Notes under the pieces: generated by a model | The model's database searches: none | What the model saw: only the letters and a program-made list of their open reading frames with translations | Told to the model about the DNA's origin: nothing | Made by a program: the position numbers and the translations under genes | Shown here: positions 25,054 through 37,850 of the stretch, in pieces | How positions within the stretch are numbered: position 1 is the first letter of the stretch | Layout of the letters: each line of letters starts with the position of its first letter | DNA from: Platycnemis pennipes | Lineage: Eukaryota; Arthropoda; Insecta; Odonata; Platycnemididae | NCBI GenBank assembly: GCA_933228895.1 | Contig: OW121855.1 | Location: 37,772,698 to 37,836,697 of the forward strand | DNA length: 64,000 nt | Direction of reading: 5' to 3'

Positions 25054-27626
25054 ATTTTTTTTCTGCTGTGATCTGGCTCGATTCAATCTTCACCACCTTC
25101 TTTGTATTCGTGGTTTTATGAGTTACATACACATTTTCCTTATTCTATCTGTGGTATATTACAATTATAATAAAATATTCATGCTTGAATATACTCTCCT
25201 TATTGCAGGATGTTAATCCATCGCTTCTCAAGCGAAAAAAATTCGTAGCGAGTAAGCTTCCAGACAGGATATTCTACCTGCCAGAAAGCTTCATTTAATT
25301 ATCTAAGAAATTCGTCAAAATAATGGGGAAATGATAATCAAAAGACCATTTCTTTCAGATTCATGCCGAATAAACGTCCAATTAAAGAATGCAGAAAACA
25401 GCAGCGCCAGTGTAAAAGATAAAAATTCATTTAAGGCACTTTTCATTAATTCACAAGCACATGAAGCTTGAAAGTGAGTTAAAATATCTAATAATTCTTA
25501 GTTAGAACTTTTCAAGCTGGTCCAAAATGCAACTGCCAGATATTAAAGCGCATAAAATTTACAACCCAATGGAATGATAAAATCAGCAGCAAAATTAGTT
25601 TCAAAATTTCTATACTAAATAACGAATAACACAAACCTACCTTGTGGTTAACAGAAGTCACTATTATCTCTTCAGACGTTAGCACAAAAATCCACATTTT
25701 CCTATGGCAGTCACTACGTGACCTGTAAAGAAAAAATTGACAGATTTGAATAAAATTAAAAGTACACAACACCGTTACACATGCGTTGCTTAACAACTGA
25801 GATAACAATACGTTTAAATCAGAAAGTAATAGAGAATACAAACATTTTAGCAACTCGCAAACTAGCAAATATTCGTATCAATACGCTTCAATATTGGATG
25901 TTAATGGGATATAACATATGTATGGTGGCAAACGTAACAACAAACGGAATAATGAAAAGTGACGTGGCCTTTCATGATGTGCTTACTTTCGCGTAAATGT
26001 ACTCTCATATTGGAATAAATAATATGCCCAAACAAATGATGTCCTATCATTTCCGAGTAACATTTTACGTCATAAATGCCGCAGTGAAATTTCCACCATA
26101 TGCAAACACAATTATATCCTAACACGGCATCCGAATTTAGGTGACGGCTTATAGGCTTAGGTGATTTCATGATAACATAATAATCTGTACACATTAAACT
26201 GGTCCGGGCAACTAGACAAATGACTTTTTTGGACCATTCCATTCATTATGCAGTGACATGTACATAATATAAGCTTCCAAAGTACCTCAATGGCCACACC
26301 TCCACTTATAGTAGGGTACTAGAGGCGGTAAATGTATATTGAGTCGTCATAAGTCACCCAATGATTTACATCATTCAAATCTCCCCAAAACATTGGAAAA
26401 CAAATCGTCCGACATTACATGAAAAATTTACAGGATTGACACAAAACTTAAAAATATAATTAGATGAGAATTCAATATGTATATGCACAAACTATTAACT
26501 AAATAAGGTAAGAAAGGAAGGAGCCGCAAAACGCTTTGAAATTGTTCACGCAGAGAATATCATCTCCCTCATTAGCTTAGGAGGGATAAAATATGAAAGA
26601 GAACCTCCACACGAAAAGTATTTAAGGTAGGCTCATAATCAAAATTCACTCATACTTGGAGCGAGGAGAGTTAGCCGTTTGAATTTATTGTCGTCCGCGG
26701 GCGCGCTTGACACCATTTGGTGACTACGTACTACATTGTTATCCAGAACTTAAGTTTTCACCGAATTCTCCTATCGCACACAGTGTCTGGAACATCAACG
26801 GAAAGAACCATCATTTTCAGAGACCAGGCGGCCAACGTTTTGGGGCACTAGACTGTTTATCTTCGCCTGCGGCATCCGACGTGGACGGGGCAACACTTGA
26901 TTTATTATACCACTCCGTGCACGAAAAATCTAGTTATCCCTCACTCTCCCTATTTAAGGGGCACAGGGCTGAAAAAATAAGAATTTTAGCATTCATGCCA
27001 TCCCTCTTCGAATAATGCGCTTGACAGGAAATGAGGAGCACTAATACCCTCATTTTTTACGGTTTTCAACCTCTATGCATGAATACTAGGGGAGCTAAAA
27101 ACTCTTTCATGCCCAATCATTCATGTATCAGAGAAAAATTAGAGGTAAATTTGAGATAAATGCAAGTTTCAAGAGCTGATGAATTCTTTTAGAACGGCGA
27201 TGGAACTCCTCCAACTGACGGCCTTCTAAATCAATTCAAATCTACACCTACGTATCAACTTTTGTGCCATCGCAACGGTTAAATAGCAGAGATTACACTC
27301 CAAGCACGTATTTTACTTGGCGAGTTTGAAGACCAAATGACAAAGCGCTCAGCTGAAAAAATACTTATCACTGGCGATGTGAGAGTTAGTTAGGAGCAAT
27401 TAATTCAATTTGAAAACATGAAACGCATGAAATCACAGCTCAGAGAACAAGAGGGAAGAATGAATAGACATCACTGAATATTCGTGAGCAGAAATGGATT
27501 ATATACAAATGGGTGTCAAATTTAACTTTCCTCCTTCCGATGTACATGCACACGGAAAACCGCATTCACACATTGAATTTTATTAAAAAGAGAAGCATTG
27601 GAAAGCTATCATTTTACAAACCTTTC
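25054..27626. other. AT-rich stretch without supported genes
   Basis: No recognisable gene or repeat. Frames at 25512-25868 (minus), 25901-26242 (minus) and 26707-27015 (plus) lack any domain I can name. A short CG-rich word lies at 26695-26710. Confidence 0.45.
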
Positions 27627-28098
27627 ATCATGTGCAGGCACGTAGCCGTGGGGGGGGGGGGGGCTTCTGGTGTTTCAGCCGCCCCCCGTTGTTTATTCCA
27701 GTAATTTTGTTGTTCTGATATTAACTGGGCATAATAATCCGGATTAGAGTGAGTATAATTCAACTGTTAACTGTCTTGAAACGTGATCACTAATTTTATG
27801 CATGTGTGTGGTTAATAATTGTTCTTTTGAATATGATATGTATGAATGCGTTGAACTTCTGTTCTGCCGCCGGTAAATTTAACTGCTTCATAGCAAGGTA
27901 AGCAGTGAACTTACCAGTGAGAAAAGATAAGAATGGGCACAGTGAAAGTAAATACCAAGCACTGAAAATTAAGGGAAGAGATTTGTAACATGTCGGCACC
28001 GAACGGGAAAGGCTGATTTGTTTCAAGTTACGCTGCACTAGACTTACCTCCCCTCCCCCCCCCCGAAGCAAAGTTCTAGCTATGTGCCTGATCATGTG
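27627..28098. mobile_element. hAT-type miniature element with 8-bp TSD
   Basis: The element occupies 27635-28090 (456 bp) between exact ATCATGTG duplications at 27627-27634 and 28091-28098. The left end reads CAGGCACGTAGCC and the right end, inverted, CAGGCACATAGCT, which matches at 11 of 13 positions. A G14 run (27650-27663) lies near the left end and a C-rich run (28050-28065) near the right, as subterminal mirror features. CAGG termini and 8-bp duplications are typical of hAT. There is no transposase, and internal frames are random. Confidence 0.82.
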
Positions 28099-31000
28099 GA
28101 ATTCATGAATGAGCCATGCTTGCAAAAGAAATGCGTTAAATACCTCCGATGATAAAAATGTGGATAAGATATTCAGCTGAGCCCGTTAATTTATTCCTCC
28201 AAAATAATTAGGGTAAAAAAGTAAATAGTCACGCACAACCTTCCTCTACTCGTAAAAACTCCCCTGCAAACTACCGATGGTGTCAATGCAGTGGGAAAAT
28301 AAAATCGGATTATAAACATAAAGGTATCCTTAACATACACTTAATCGCGCATTACCTAAGTGTGCCATAAGAACATAACCACGACGTAAATAATGCAAGA
28401 AAAACAGTTGTATGTAATAGGAATTGAAACTATCTTTCACTACGCTGATAATGGTATTCTATTTTTAATCCTCTAGCTGCTAGGGTTACGTCACATCGTC
28501 TAACCTCACTTAGAACTGACAATGAGTCCACCTACGATGAAGGAAACACCCAAGGTGGGATTCAAAGCCCATGCCATAGCTTTGTCGATCTGAGTACCGC
28601 AGCTAGCACTTTCTTTACTGCCATAATTGACATCTCACACTAGCTGGGGTACCTTATCCACCGTAACCTAAGTTCAGTCGGTTGGATGTGAAAGCTAAAC
28701 TCGATACATTGATTACATCTCAATGACACCCTAACCCAATTCGCACGTGTCACTGATACCTATGGCACGGATAATCCCGCAACCACCCTCCCATCACGCA
28801 AGAAAACTCGGTACGATACCAAATAACGACGCCACAGAGAGCGACAGTACAAAGAACGAATGAAGAGCGAGAGGCGTGGGAGGCAGGAATGCGCGAATCC
28901 AGCAGTCCACCCAAGAAAAAGGCGGGGGCGGTGGCCATTGAGTTCCGGTTATCATTAGCCTCACGCCCAGGCGCCGTCTATTTACGCCGGCGGCCGTAGC
29001 CGAAGACGCTGGAAGATAATAAAAACACCCCCACTTCCCTACTCTCCCTCACCAACTCTCCCCCACCCCTTAGTCTACCTTCCTAGAAGGGGGAGGGAAA
29101 AACAAACGCGACGCAACATGCGCGCCTTCAAAGGACCAAGGGGAGGAGGGCAGAAGGAACACAAGAGGAGCCGTTTGAGGAACCCGTGGGGAGGAAGAGG
29201 CAGGAATGGCGCGAGAAGGCGCGAGGCAGTAGGAGGAGATGAGATTGACTTGGTTTACAAACAAACTCTCTCGGTAATGCTAAAAGCTAATCCCTTCAAG
29301 GATCTCTAAGGAAGGAGAGGATTGGGGTAATGTTTGAGGTTTGGGAGTCACAAATAGGAGAAATGGAACGTAGAGAAGGGGGGAGAAAGTGTGAATGGGG
29401 GGAGGGGGAAGGAGGAGAACCAGCTCAAGCCTTCCAGCGGGGTAACTTCCTTCAACTCTTCCCGTCAGCTTCCCCTCGCTAGCTCCCGGGAATCTAGCTG
29501 AATGACGAAAGAGCGACTCTACATGACACTATTTCCGCTACCCTGTGGAGGCGGTTCGAAAGGCGGTGATCCTCCCCCCAATCCCACTCGGACGCTGAGG
29601 CATTAGGCATCAAGCACGAGTCAACACGCGAATTCTCGGTAAGGAGGCGTGGCGGAACGAAAACATTAATTCCCTTTCCCCTATCCCACCTAAACACCGC
29701 GGACAAACGAGGAAGAGGTAAGGATCGGGGCTAGGTAGACACGGAGAGAGAGGATTGGGAGGCGGGAGGGATGAGAGTGCTTGGGTGGCTCGTCCGGGGG
29801 ACTTGGAGAAGACCGACAATTTGTCCTTATGGGAGGCGGAAGAGGGAGAGAATGAGGTTCGAGCAAACCCTTGCCTCCTCATGTTCTTCTTCCATAATCC
29901 GGTCAGGTTAGCGTCAAAGGACGCTAATGGCAGCCTACCACAAATAGGGTAGTTTCCTTCATCAAAGTGAAGAGAATTCATTAATTGCGATTCGTGCCCG
30001 GCCATAAATGTATTCATTTTACGCAAAACGTTTGGATAGAGAAATTCCAGTTTACTAGAGAATTAAATTGTAATTTTAAGTTCATTTGAGAAGGCTCAAA
30101 AATGACGGGATGCGCTCCCTTCTTGCTGACCTAACAGTTTACGTTGCGAGGCATAGGAAATATTAGTCTCCTAAACTTGCCATTGTATTTTAGAGCCTCT
30201 CAATATGTCGTGAATATGCATTAATAATAGCCTATGAGAACTATCAATGTCCGAAAAGTCTCCTCCAATAAATATTGCATCGATAGTCGTTTTAAAGGCT
30301 CAAGGACATCCTGTTCGTGGAGTCCTCTGCTACTGCGAAACATGGCGTAAAGTTCGCGCGACGATGGGCCAACTTCACGGCTTGCGTAGCAAAATTAATG
30401 CAAACAGTTTTTAAATGAATCAAGTGAATAAATAAATTTACATGAATAAAAGTTAATTATATTAAATTAACTGAATAATTATGCCTCCTACACAAGCTTT
30501 AAGTCTGCTTGGAAGCGTCCGCACCACCACCTAGTGGCATGTAGAGGAAGGAGTGTAATGCACCACGTAGAACTTACCGGCATGCCAATAGTTTGCCGTC
30601 GCGTATCCGAGACCGGGAGATATATAGAACACGATGGAGGCTAAAAAGATGCGAGTTTATACAAAAGAGGATAAGCACGATAGTGGGGAGGAGGGGGGGA
30701 GGAATGAAGTTAGATCAAGGTGATGACGGATTGTAAGTCGCTGGGGGAAACTCAAGTGTACGCCAGGCGTACGCCCGCCGGGGGCGAGGCAGTGTACGCC
30801 AATAGAATGAGCAATGGGATGGCCATTGATACACTAATAATCCTGGATAATTGAAGGAGAGGGAGGATATTTGCATTTTGAAGCATAAATAAAAGGTAGG
30901 AAATGGGCTGATCAGAATATTAATAATGCTGTGAAGGCGGTTTGGAAAATGCAGAAAAGGAATATGCTTTAAAATCTTCCGGAGAACGACAGCAGTAGAT

Positions 31001-32850
31001 AAAGCACAATAACTATGACACTCAATAATCAAAATATATTATTTGCCTCTGAAAGAGCATGCTCAATAAAAAAAAGATTGAGAAACGGAATTAGGTAAGC
31101 TTAAGGTCCATAATACGTGGAAGCTAAGGCTGCCTGTGACTGCTTGTTACAAAGGAGGTCTAAATTATCAGGAAAGAAATTTTAACTAGTAATCTACCAT
31201 GATAAGGTAGGTTGGCATGGAAACCTTCCAAATAATCCCATTCAACAAGATCTGCATACCTTCCGCATGATGTACTTCTTTCGCTCCGAATACATCAAAT
31301 TATTCACAAAATCAAATTATTCCCATTCATTCTCCCCGCTTACTTAACCGCCTTCCACCTACACGTTCTTCGAAAAATTCCCGTCCTTTATTACCCAATC
31401 CATTCACTCTGTCTCCTCAAATTTCTCAAAACAACTTCTATTCCTTCCCTATCATACATACAACTTCCACGTTTTTCCTCCTTTCCACACACCTTACCTT
31501 TTCCAATCTGTTCCAAACCTTTTTCCTAAATTTTAGTTTAATTTCTACAAAGTACATACATGTACTACACGTACATGTACAAAGTAACTTAAATTAAGTA
31601 ATTATTTCAAGAAAATTCATATGAATTTACCCAAAACAATTAAACAATATTTTCCGCAATCCCTGCTAATGATTTCAGCTCCAAAAAGAAAGCCAATCTT
31701 TTGGCGGAAGATTGATTGGTTACATTATGTTAAGGACCACTTTGGGAGCAAGGAAAAACCCATTCGGCGAATGATTACAAATTATTACCGCACGAAGAGG
31801 ATAAAATACGTGGTGAAAAAATAGCTGATGCAGTTTGCCCCTTAATTTCCTAAGCTACTAAATTGACGAAAAATTAAAATAGCAGCGATCAGAAAAACTA
31901 ATGCGCTTACACGATCCAAAATGAAAATCATTGTCCCTGATGTTAGAAAATACCTATACGTGGAAAGGTACCTAACTGTTGAGCGTAGGTTTTCGCAGCG
32001 TGGAGAATTTCCTGATAATGATCTGAACCTGGTATTTCAGTTATATCACCCTGATGATGCGGCCTGCAATGGACGCGAAAACTCGGACGACAAAGCTCCA
32101 AATGCGGCCGCTCCCGAAAGAGACAGCTGGAAAAGTAGCTAATTTTTAGAACGCAAACATGACATAAAAGAACCTTCTACAGGTATTAATCACAATGCAT
32201 TATGAGAATATTGCTAACAGCTCCTAAAAATCTGTACCTACACAAAATCAGAAGTTTTGCAAATCACTATGAACACGAGATGTCTTTACCGCACTGAAAG
32301 ATTTCGAAATATCTGCCCTTTGACAATACTCCAAAAAGATACTAACCTAGTTGATTCAGCTATTCAAATCATTTTCTTAGCCAACATTTAGAAGACTAAA
32401 CAGTTATAAAAAGGTCACTTGGATGGCGCCATCGAAAGAAACTCCGGCCTTAACCATAACGTTCTACGGAAACAGTTGAACGCCCAAATAAACCTGTATT
32501 CTGTACTTCGCCCTTAAGACGCCTTAAGGTGATTAATAGGCAAGAAATACCATGGCGCCCTACGATTTTAAATACAAGTTAAAGTACGAAGTTAAATACA
32601 AATAGCTGTTGGATATGGCCACGACGCTTCCTAGGAAAGCAATAAACCTCACGCTCAAGTAACGAAGGATCGAACGTTGAAAAATAGGTTGACTGTAGGA
32701 AATGAGACATGAATTCTGATAAAGACGGAAAAAAGCTTGGAGATACCAATAATGATTCTTAGGTTATCTCCACAGACCAACTTGAGGAACCGATAAGGAA
32801 AACCTCAATATGGGCTTGTCACTCTCTCCACTGGGACAGATAATCGGCGC
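28099..32850. other. Stretch without supported genes
   Basis: Mixed composition. A GC- and purine-rich patch lies at about 28860-29770, with overlapping frames on both strands and no recognisable protein. From 30040 onward the sequence is AT-rich. A plus frame at 31621-31824 and another at 31921-32142 show no known domain. Confidence 0.45.
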
Positions 32851-32852
32851 CA

Positions 32853-33010
32853 GCCGCAGGAGCCAAATCGGTGAAGAACTGGCCTGACAACCAAAAGTTT
32901 GGGAGTTCGAATACCGCTCAGGACATGTATGTGGTCATTGTTCTATGATTAAGCTCTTAGGTTAGACGGTAAGATACAACCTTCACCATGGATAACCCCA
33001 AAACCTAAAA
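32853..33010 (+). mobile_element. tRNA-derived SINE-like sequence
   Basis: The head at 32853-32923 has an A-box-like AGCCAAATCGG, a central GGCCTGACAACCAAAAG like an anticodon arm, and a B box GAGTTCGAATACC, in the right order and spacing. The stem pairings are degraded. A body of about 90 bp (ACATGTATGTGGTCATTG and onward) follows. A family B LINE tail begins 60 bp downstream on the same strand. Confidence 0.5.
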
Positions 33011-33072
33011 AACTGTGTACTACATTTACCAAAAGTATAATCTCGACGCAATGTATCTTTACGCCACGCAAT

Positions 33073-33331
33073 TATCCAGTACGAGTGTAGCAATGGATAA
33101 CATTGGTGGCTGCATGTTGGTATAAGGACTCAAACTAACCCAACAAACAGCATATTTTTGCAGGTATGCTTTGCTATTTTTATCTTTTTTTAAATAGCGC
33201 AGTTTTGAACAGACCTATACAAGTACTAATCCTTTTTTGTGCATGATATGTAGTGCATGTTTGGTGAGAGTTCACCCTCTGCCACACACCTTTATGGTAG
33301 CTTGCAGGGTATTATGTAGATGTAGATGTAT
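33073..33331 (+). mobile_element. LINE family B, 3' end, copy B2
   Basis: Starts at the last codons (QYECSNG then stop) and continues through the 3' UTR to the stem-loop and GATGTAGATGTA. TATCTTTACG (33054-33063) before it and TATCTGTTACG (33329-33339) after it look like an imperfect target duplication, with about nine extra bases at the 5' junction. This supports a separate, strongly truncated insertion. Confidence 0.88.
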
Positions 33332-35137
33332 CTGTTACGAAAGGGACATTTTCTAATGCACAAAGGAGTATCACTTGCACGAGCACAAGCATAGTTCTAT
33401 CTGAAAAACCTACATGCAAAACGCGGAGGTGAAAGCATAAATAGCTAAGAAACGAAATGACTATTTCATTCGAAAGCAACGCAGTGGCGAAAGCCTCGTC
33501 AGCAGAAAGTTGGGGTGAATCATGCGTCGAAGCAGAGGGGGCGAAGAAAGATAAGGGAAGTTGTCAGGGGTGGTGGGCGACTGGCCCGGGGCTAAGGAGA
33601 AGGGGGGGCCGGCAGCAGACAACGATGACGGCGTGCTTGACCGTCTAAGCGATGACCTCTCCCCGCTCTCCTGGAAGGCCATTAGAGTGATGAAGGAAGG
33701 TTGCCGAGAAGCACTCAGATCCCCGGCAATATTCAACGGAGGGCGAAGGCAAATAAATATGTATCCGACATTTATGGGAACGCGACGGGGAGCTTTTGAG
33801 TCCTAATTTGTAACTGAACGACAAAATCGACGAGAAGACACATAAATAACTACCCATCACCAACCTACCGCATTGATGACGTTTCCATTGATTCCTGCGA
33901 GTTGAGAACCACCAACTTCTCACCACAACGCACAAGCATGTAGGTTTAAATTACACGAAGAGGTACAAAGAAGAAGAAAAGCTGTAAGGAATCTTCGCAT
34001 GTTATCTGTGAATGACGACATGGACTATTAGGTAGTCCAGAGCGAAGAAGATTCAGTAATATTAGAGGCGAAATGAAATATAGGGTATTCATTTGGACTA
34101 CATTCTAAGTGATACCCTGCGAGAGACAGCGAGTGTGTGCGGCAGAGGGTGTAATGTTTGATAGAAAAATAGAATCGAAAATAGTCGCAGCTGCTTCACT
34201 GAACTGTAAAAATTATTAAACTTCGAGTGAGTCCCAAACTAAACACATGTTCAGTGGGCTGAAAATAAATCACCAAAACAATTGGATGAGGTATCAGATA
34301 AATCGATATTTCGATCACCTACACAGATATCGTTAGTGGAGCAGCTTAACGATTAGGAATTCAAGAATAATCCAGCATAATCTTGTTATTATAAATGATC
34401 ATCGCAGATGTACCTATCGAGGCAACCCTAAGCAGCAGGAGACCGAAACATTTGGTGGTGAATATCTCCAGTTCACCAGTAATGTATTTTGAGTTCCGAA
34501 GGAGGAGAGCTCTTGCGTGGTAAAGGCGGCGCAATAAGCGATTGATCTTTGCTCACAGCGATGCCGACTATTATATCGTGACTAACCTCCAGAGAGAGTG
34601 AGAGGAGCCTTGATGCCAAACTTCCTCACACAATCATCCATTGCTACATCACTCGCGACCCAGAGGCAGCAACTTCTTTCCCCGACACATCCTGGTATCG
34701 CTGGGCTAAGCTTAGCAATGCTGAGGTGCGAACGTTTCTGCGAAAGACCGAAAGGAATGTGGTTGGCCGTCAACACCCCGCGGAGCCGATGATTTAACTG
34801 CGGGGGAGCTGAAGCGTTCTGGGTCCAAAGGTACGTTTCATCGGGCGCTCACCGCTCTCGCCCATCCGGAAACCTCGGAAGCGAGAAAAAGTAAAAGCCA
34901 GCTGACACGCTGATTCGATTCGTTGCGAGCGAGCAGCGTGACGCGGAACGGCGATGCCCTAAGGCCGGCTGAATGTAGCAGACCGGCTAGGGCGAAAGGA
35001 AGGGGAAAATATATGTTGATTACGTACACAATTCTACGATCACCTCTAAACAACTGACATGCTAGATAGGAGTGATTGCCCTTAAAATAGCAAAAAAGCA
35101 ACTAATAATGAATGAACCTAAGATACCACGGATTTGA
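33332..35137. other. Stretch without supported genes, two GC-rich patches
   Basis: GC-richer patches lie at about 33470-33830 and 34480-35000. No coding domain is recognised. A decayed LINE tail sits at 34098-34152. Confidence 0.45.
34098..34152 (-). repeat. Decayed solo LINE 3' tail
   Basis: Read on the minus strand, the segment shows CACCCTCTGCCGCACACACTCGCTGTCTCTCGCAGGG-type order (pieces only), ending toward a TGTAGT-like word. The outer stem is partly kept. It is a short truncated or old insertion. Confidence 0.5.
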
Positions 35138-35428
35138 TCTACATCTACATAATACCCTGCAAGCCACCATAAAGGTATGTGGCAGGGCCGGTGAACTCTC
35201 ACCAAACATGCACTACATATCATGCATTTAAAAGGATTAGTATATATATACTGTTCTAAACTACACTATTTAAAAAAAAGACAAAAATAGCAAAGCATAC
35301 ATGCAAAAACATGCTGTTAGTTGGGTTAGCTTTAAGTCGTGATACCAATAATGCAGCTACCAATGCTATCCATTGCTACACTCGTACTGGATATATTTGC
35401 CGTCATTCATATCCCTAATTGTACGATT
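35138..35428 (-). mobile_element. LINE family B, 3' end, copy B3
   Basis: On the minus strand the copy starts near the IRDM-type codons, passes the stop and the 3' UTR, and ends in the stem-loop and TGTAGATGTAGA at 35138-35190. The loop base composition differs slightly from copy B1. Confidence 0.88.
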
Positions 35429-35632
35429 AATACATCTGGGCAGAAGTTTTGTAGTTCCATGTATATCTACATGGGCAATTCATTTTATAACGTGTTCAGT
35501 ATCCCATAAATATGGGCATGTTGTGTAAACGGTGACATTTGTTGCCTGTCAAACATGATATTAGTACTTAACTATAATTCAGTGATATTACAAACATTAT
35601 TGCATATGCATAGCAGATGTTTGCATATCATT

Positions 35633-35697
35633 CACTCCCAGCCACAAACCCTAGAGGAGTCTTGCAGGGTATCCGTAGTCAGTTGATGTAGCTATAT
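35633..35697 (+). repeat. Decayed solo LINE 3' tail
   Basis: CCAGCCACAAACC...GTCTTGCAGGGTATC and then a GATGTAG word match the LINE end with several changes. The copy has no coding sequence. Confidence 0.45.
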
Positions 35698-36590
35698 GCA
35701 AAATAACTGAGAGATAGGAGACATCGTGCGCTACCCATAAGTGATTGATAAAAATTCGACAGAGTAGTGTACCTACATAAGATCGTGCTTCAAAATTTAT
35801 TCCAAGATTTCATAGGAGTCAGCGTCATCTTTATTAACCCCGATTTATCTTAACATCTTTATTACCTCCTAAATGACGCATCAGTGTTTTCAATAAGTAC
35901 AATGGACTTGATGTATGAAGGCCAAACGTTAATACAAAATAGTTAGGAGCATTATTGAATCCTCTTCGAACAAGCAGTTAGGAAGGTCATCCCATCTCAA
36001 GGCTAATGGAAATGCACTGTGTGCGCGCTCTCACGATTATGCTTCATGACCGCTCACCGTGTGCGTGGAATTCCTTTCATAAGGAAATGGAACAAAATGC
36101 TTGTTCATAATGTGCCAATCTTAAAGGGCTACGGAGGAAGGTTAACACTTTGCTGAGGGCATATCAAGGACGCTGTGACCTTCAGAAGCAAGAATAACAA
36201 AAAAATCTCCATTCCCTGGAGCATCAAAATTGGGCTTCCTGTTCTCAACGATCGCGACCTCGACTGAGATTAGGACTCCAACACACTGGAAGAAAAGACA
36301 CGAAGAAATACGGAAGATGAATGTTATAAGAATGCCAGAGATGAGAAAACAACTACACACACAGTATCACAAAAAAGGTCAATTTGCAAACAGACCTTTC
36401 GTTTCTCCAGTGGTCCAGCTAAATTCAACAGCAGCACAAAGGAATTTATAGGTATGCTAATATCTCGACACTGGCAGATCCAAATGATTTACAAAACAAT
36501 CACAGTACGCCGTTTCCCTTCGGTGGGTGGCGAAGCTTCAAACGAAATCGTCGGCGATTTTCGCTCAACTGACCAGCGTTTAAATAATGA

Positions 36591-37850
36591 ATTCTCACCA
36601 AACATGCACTGCATATCATGCATTAAAAAAGGATTAGTATTTTATACTGTTCTAAACTACACTATTTAAAAAAAAAGATAAAAATAGCAAAGCAAACATG
36701 CAAAAACATGCTGTTAGTTAGGTTAGCTTCAAGTCCTTATACAAACATGCAGCTACCAATGTTATCCATAGCTACACTCGTACTGGATATATTTACCGTT
36801 ATTCATATACCTAATTGTACGAGGATAAAGGGACATTTTGAATCTGTCAGTTCGGCAATCAATTTTTCTGATTTTGTGATTATGGTCCAGTCTACCATAG
36901 TAAGTTGGGGTTCGCAAAATATTTTTAACATCATCACTGAAAATATGGTCTTGGAATTTGTTTAAGAGATTGTCTTAATTTCAACCTGCGATCTGACAAT
37001 GATTCCCAATTTAATTCATTTAATAGACTGGTTACGCTAGTAAGGTTATCATACCGTCCCTTTACAAATCTTGCCGATCTTCGCCGCACACGTTCAAGTT
37101 CATTATTTAGAGCGGTTTCGTAGGGATCCCATACACTGGCAGCATATTCCAAATGAGGTCTTACTAGAGAAAAGTAGCTGATTTCACGTGCATGATCGTC
37201 ACAATTACCCAGTGCTCTTTGGATGAATCCCAGTTTACGATTCGCTTGACCCATTATTCCACGTATGTGTTTACCCCACGAAAGATCGTGTGTCAGTCTT
37301 ATTCCAAGATATTTAATAGATTCCACGTTTGTTAATTCATTATTGCTTATTTTTGAAGTTCTAGGAGGAGAGCTATTCTTTTTCCAAAAATTCATTACGA
37401 GACATTTTTTAAAGTTTAATTCTAACTGCCATGTATCACACCAATTTTCAATTGCTTGTAGGTCATTTAAAAATTATTTATCGTTTGTGAATAGAATTTC
37501 CCTGTACACTACTCCGTCATCCACAAATAGACGAAGCTTACTTTTTTCCACCTTATTGATATCATTTATGTACAAAAGGAACAGAAGTGGATCTATCACA
37601 CTACCTTGTGGGACACGCGAAGTGACTTAATTGCCAGTGAGGTAACAACGTCCAAAACAACCCTTTGCACCCGATCATGCAGAAAATCATTAATTCATGA
37701 TATATTGTTACTGTCTTACCCATATGATTTTTATTTAAGGATTAGTTTGCTATGAGACACCTAGTAAAAAGCTTTCTTGAAGTCGAGAAATATAGCATCC
37801 ATTGGAATATTATTTTTATAGTATTCTTCAACTCTCTTCCGGCTCTTTCA
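36591..37850 (-). mobile_element. LINE family B, copy B4, with reverse transcriptase relic
   Basis: This is the longest continuous family B copy. On the minus strand, from high to low coordinates, one can see MDAIFLDFKKAF followed by a stop, LILK, HDRVQRVV, SRVPQGSVIDPLLFLLYIND, a polymerase box F-V-D-D-G-V-V-Y-R, YLGIRLTHDLSWGKHI, RPHLEYAASVWDPYE and ERVRRRSARFVKGRYDN. A deletion removes part of the segment after the ESLSDRRLK block in frame. The very end of the 3' tail is missing at 36591. Intact frames cover 36934-37395. The copy is 5'-truncated, with no endonuclease. The PLLFLLYIND segment supports a CR1/L2/Jockey-group LINE. Confidence 0.92.
36934..37395 (-). pseudogene. Reverse transcriptase C-terminal fragment (copy B4)
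   Basis: A 153-codon open segment carries the thumb and C-terminal region: KYLGIRLTHDLSWGKHIRG near the start, VRPHLEYAASVWDPYE in the middle and NWESLSDRRLKLRQSL near the end. It then runs off frame, in contrast to copy B5, which keeps DDVKNILRTPTYYGR. It lacks the catalytic box, which lies upstream in another frame. Confidence 0.85.

Noticed and set aside
36708..36965. Plus-strand frames antisense to LINE family B (also at 45975-46232)
   Set aside because: They recur because the LINE recurs. They are mirror frames of the LINE 3' end, not a conserved small protein.
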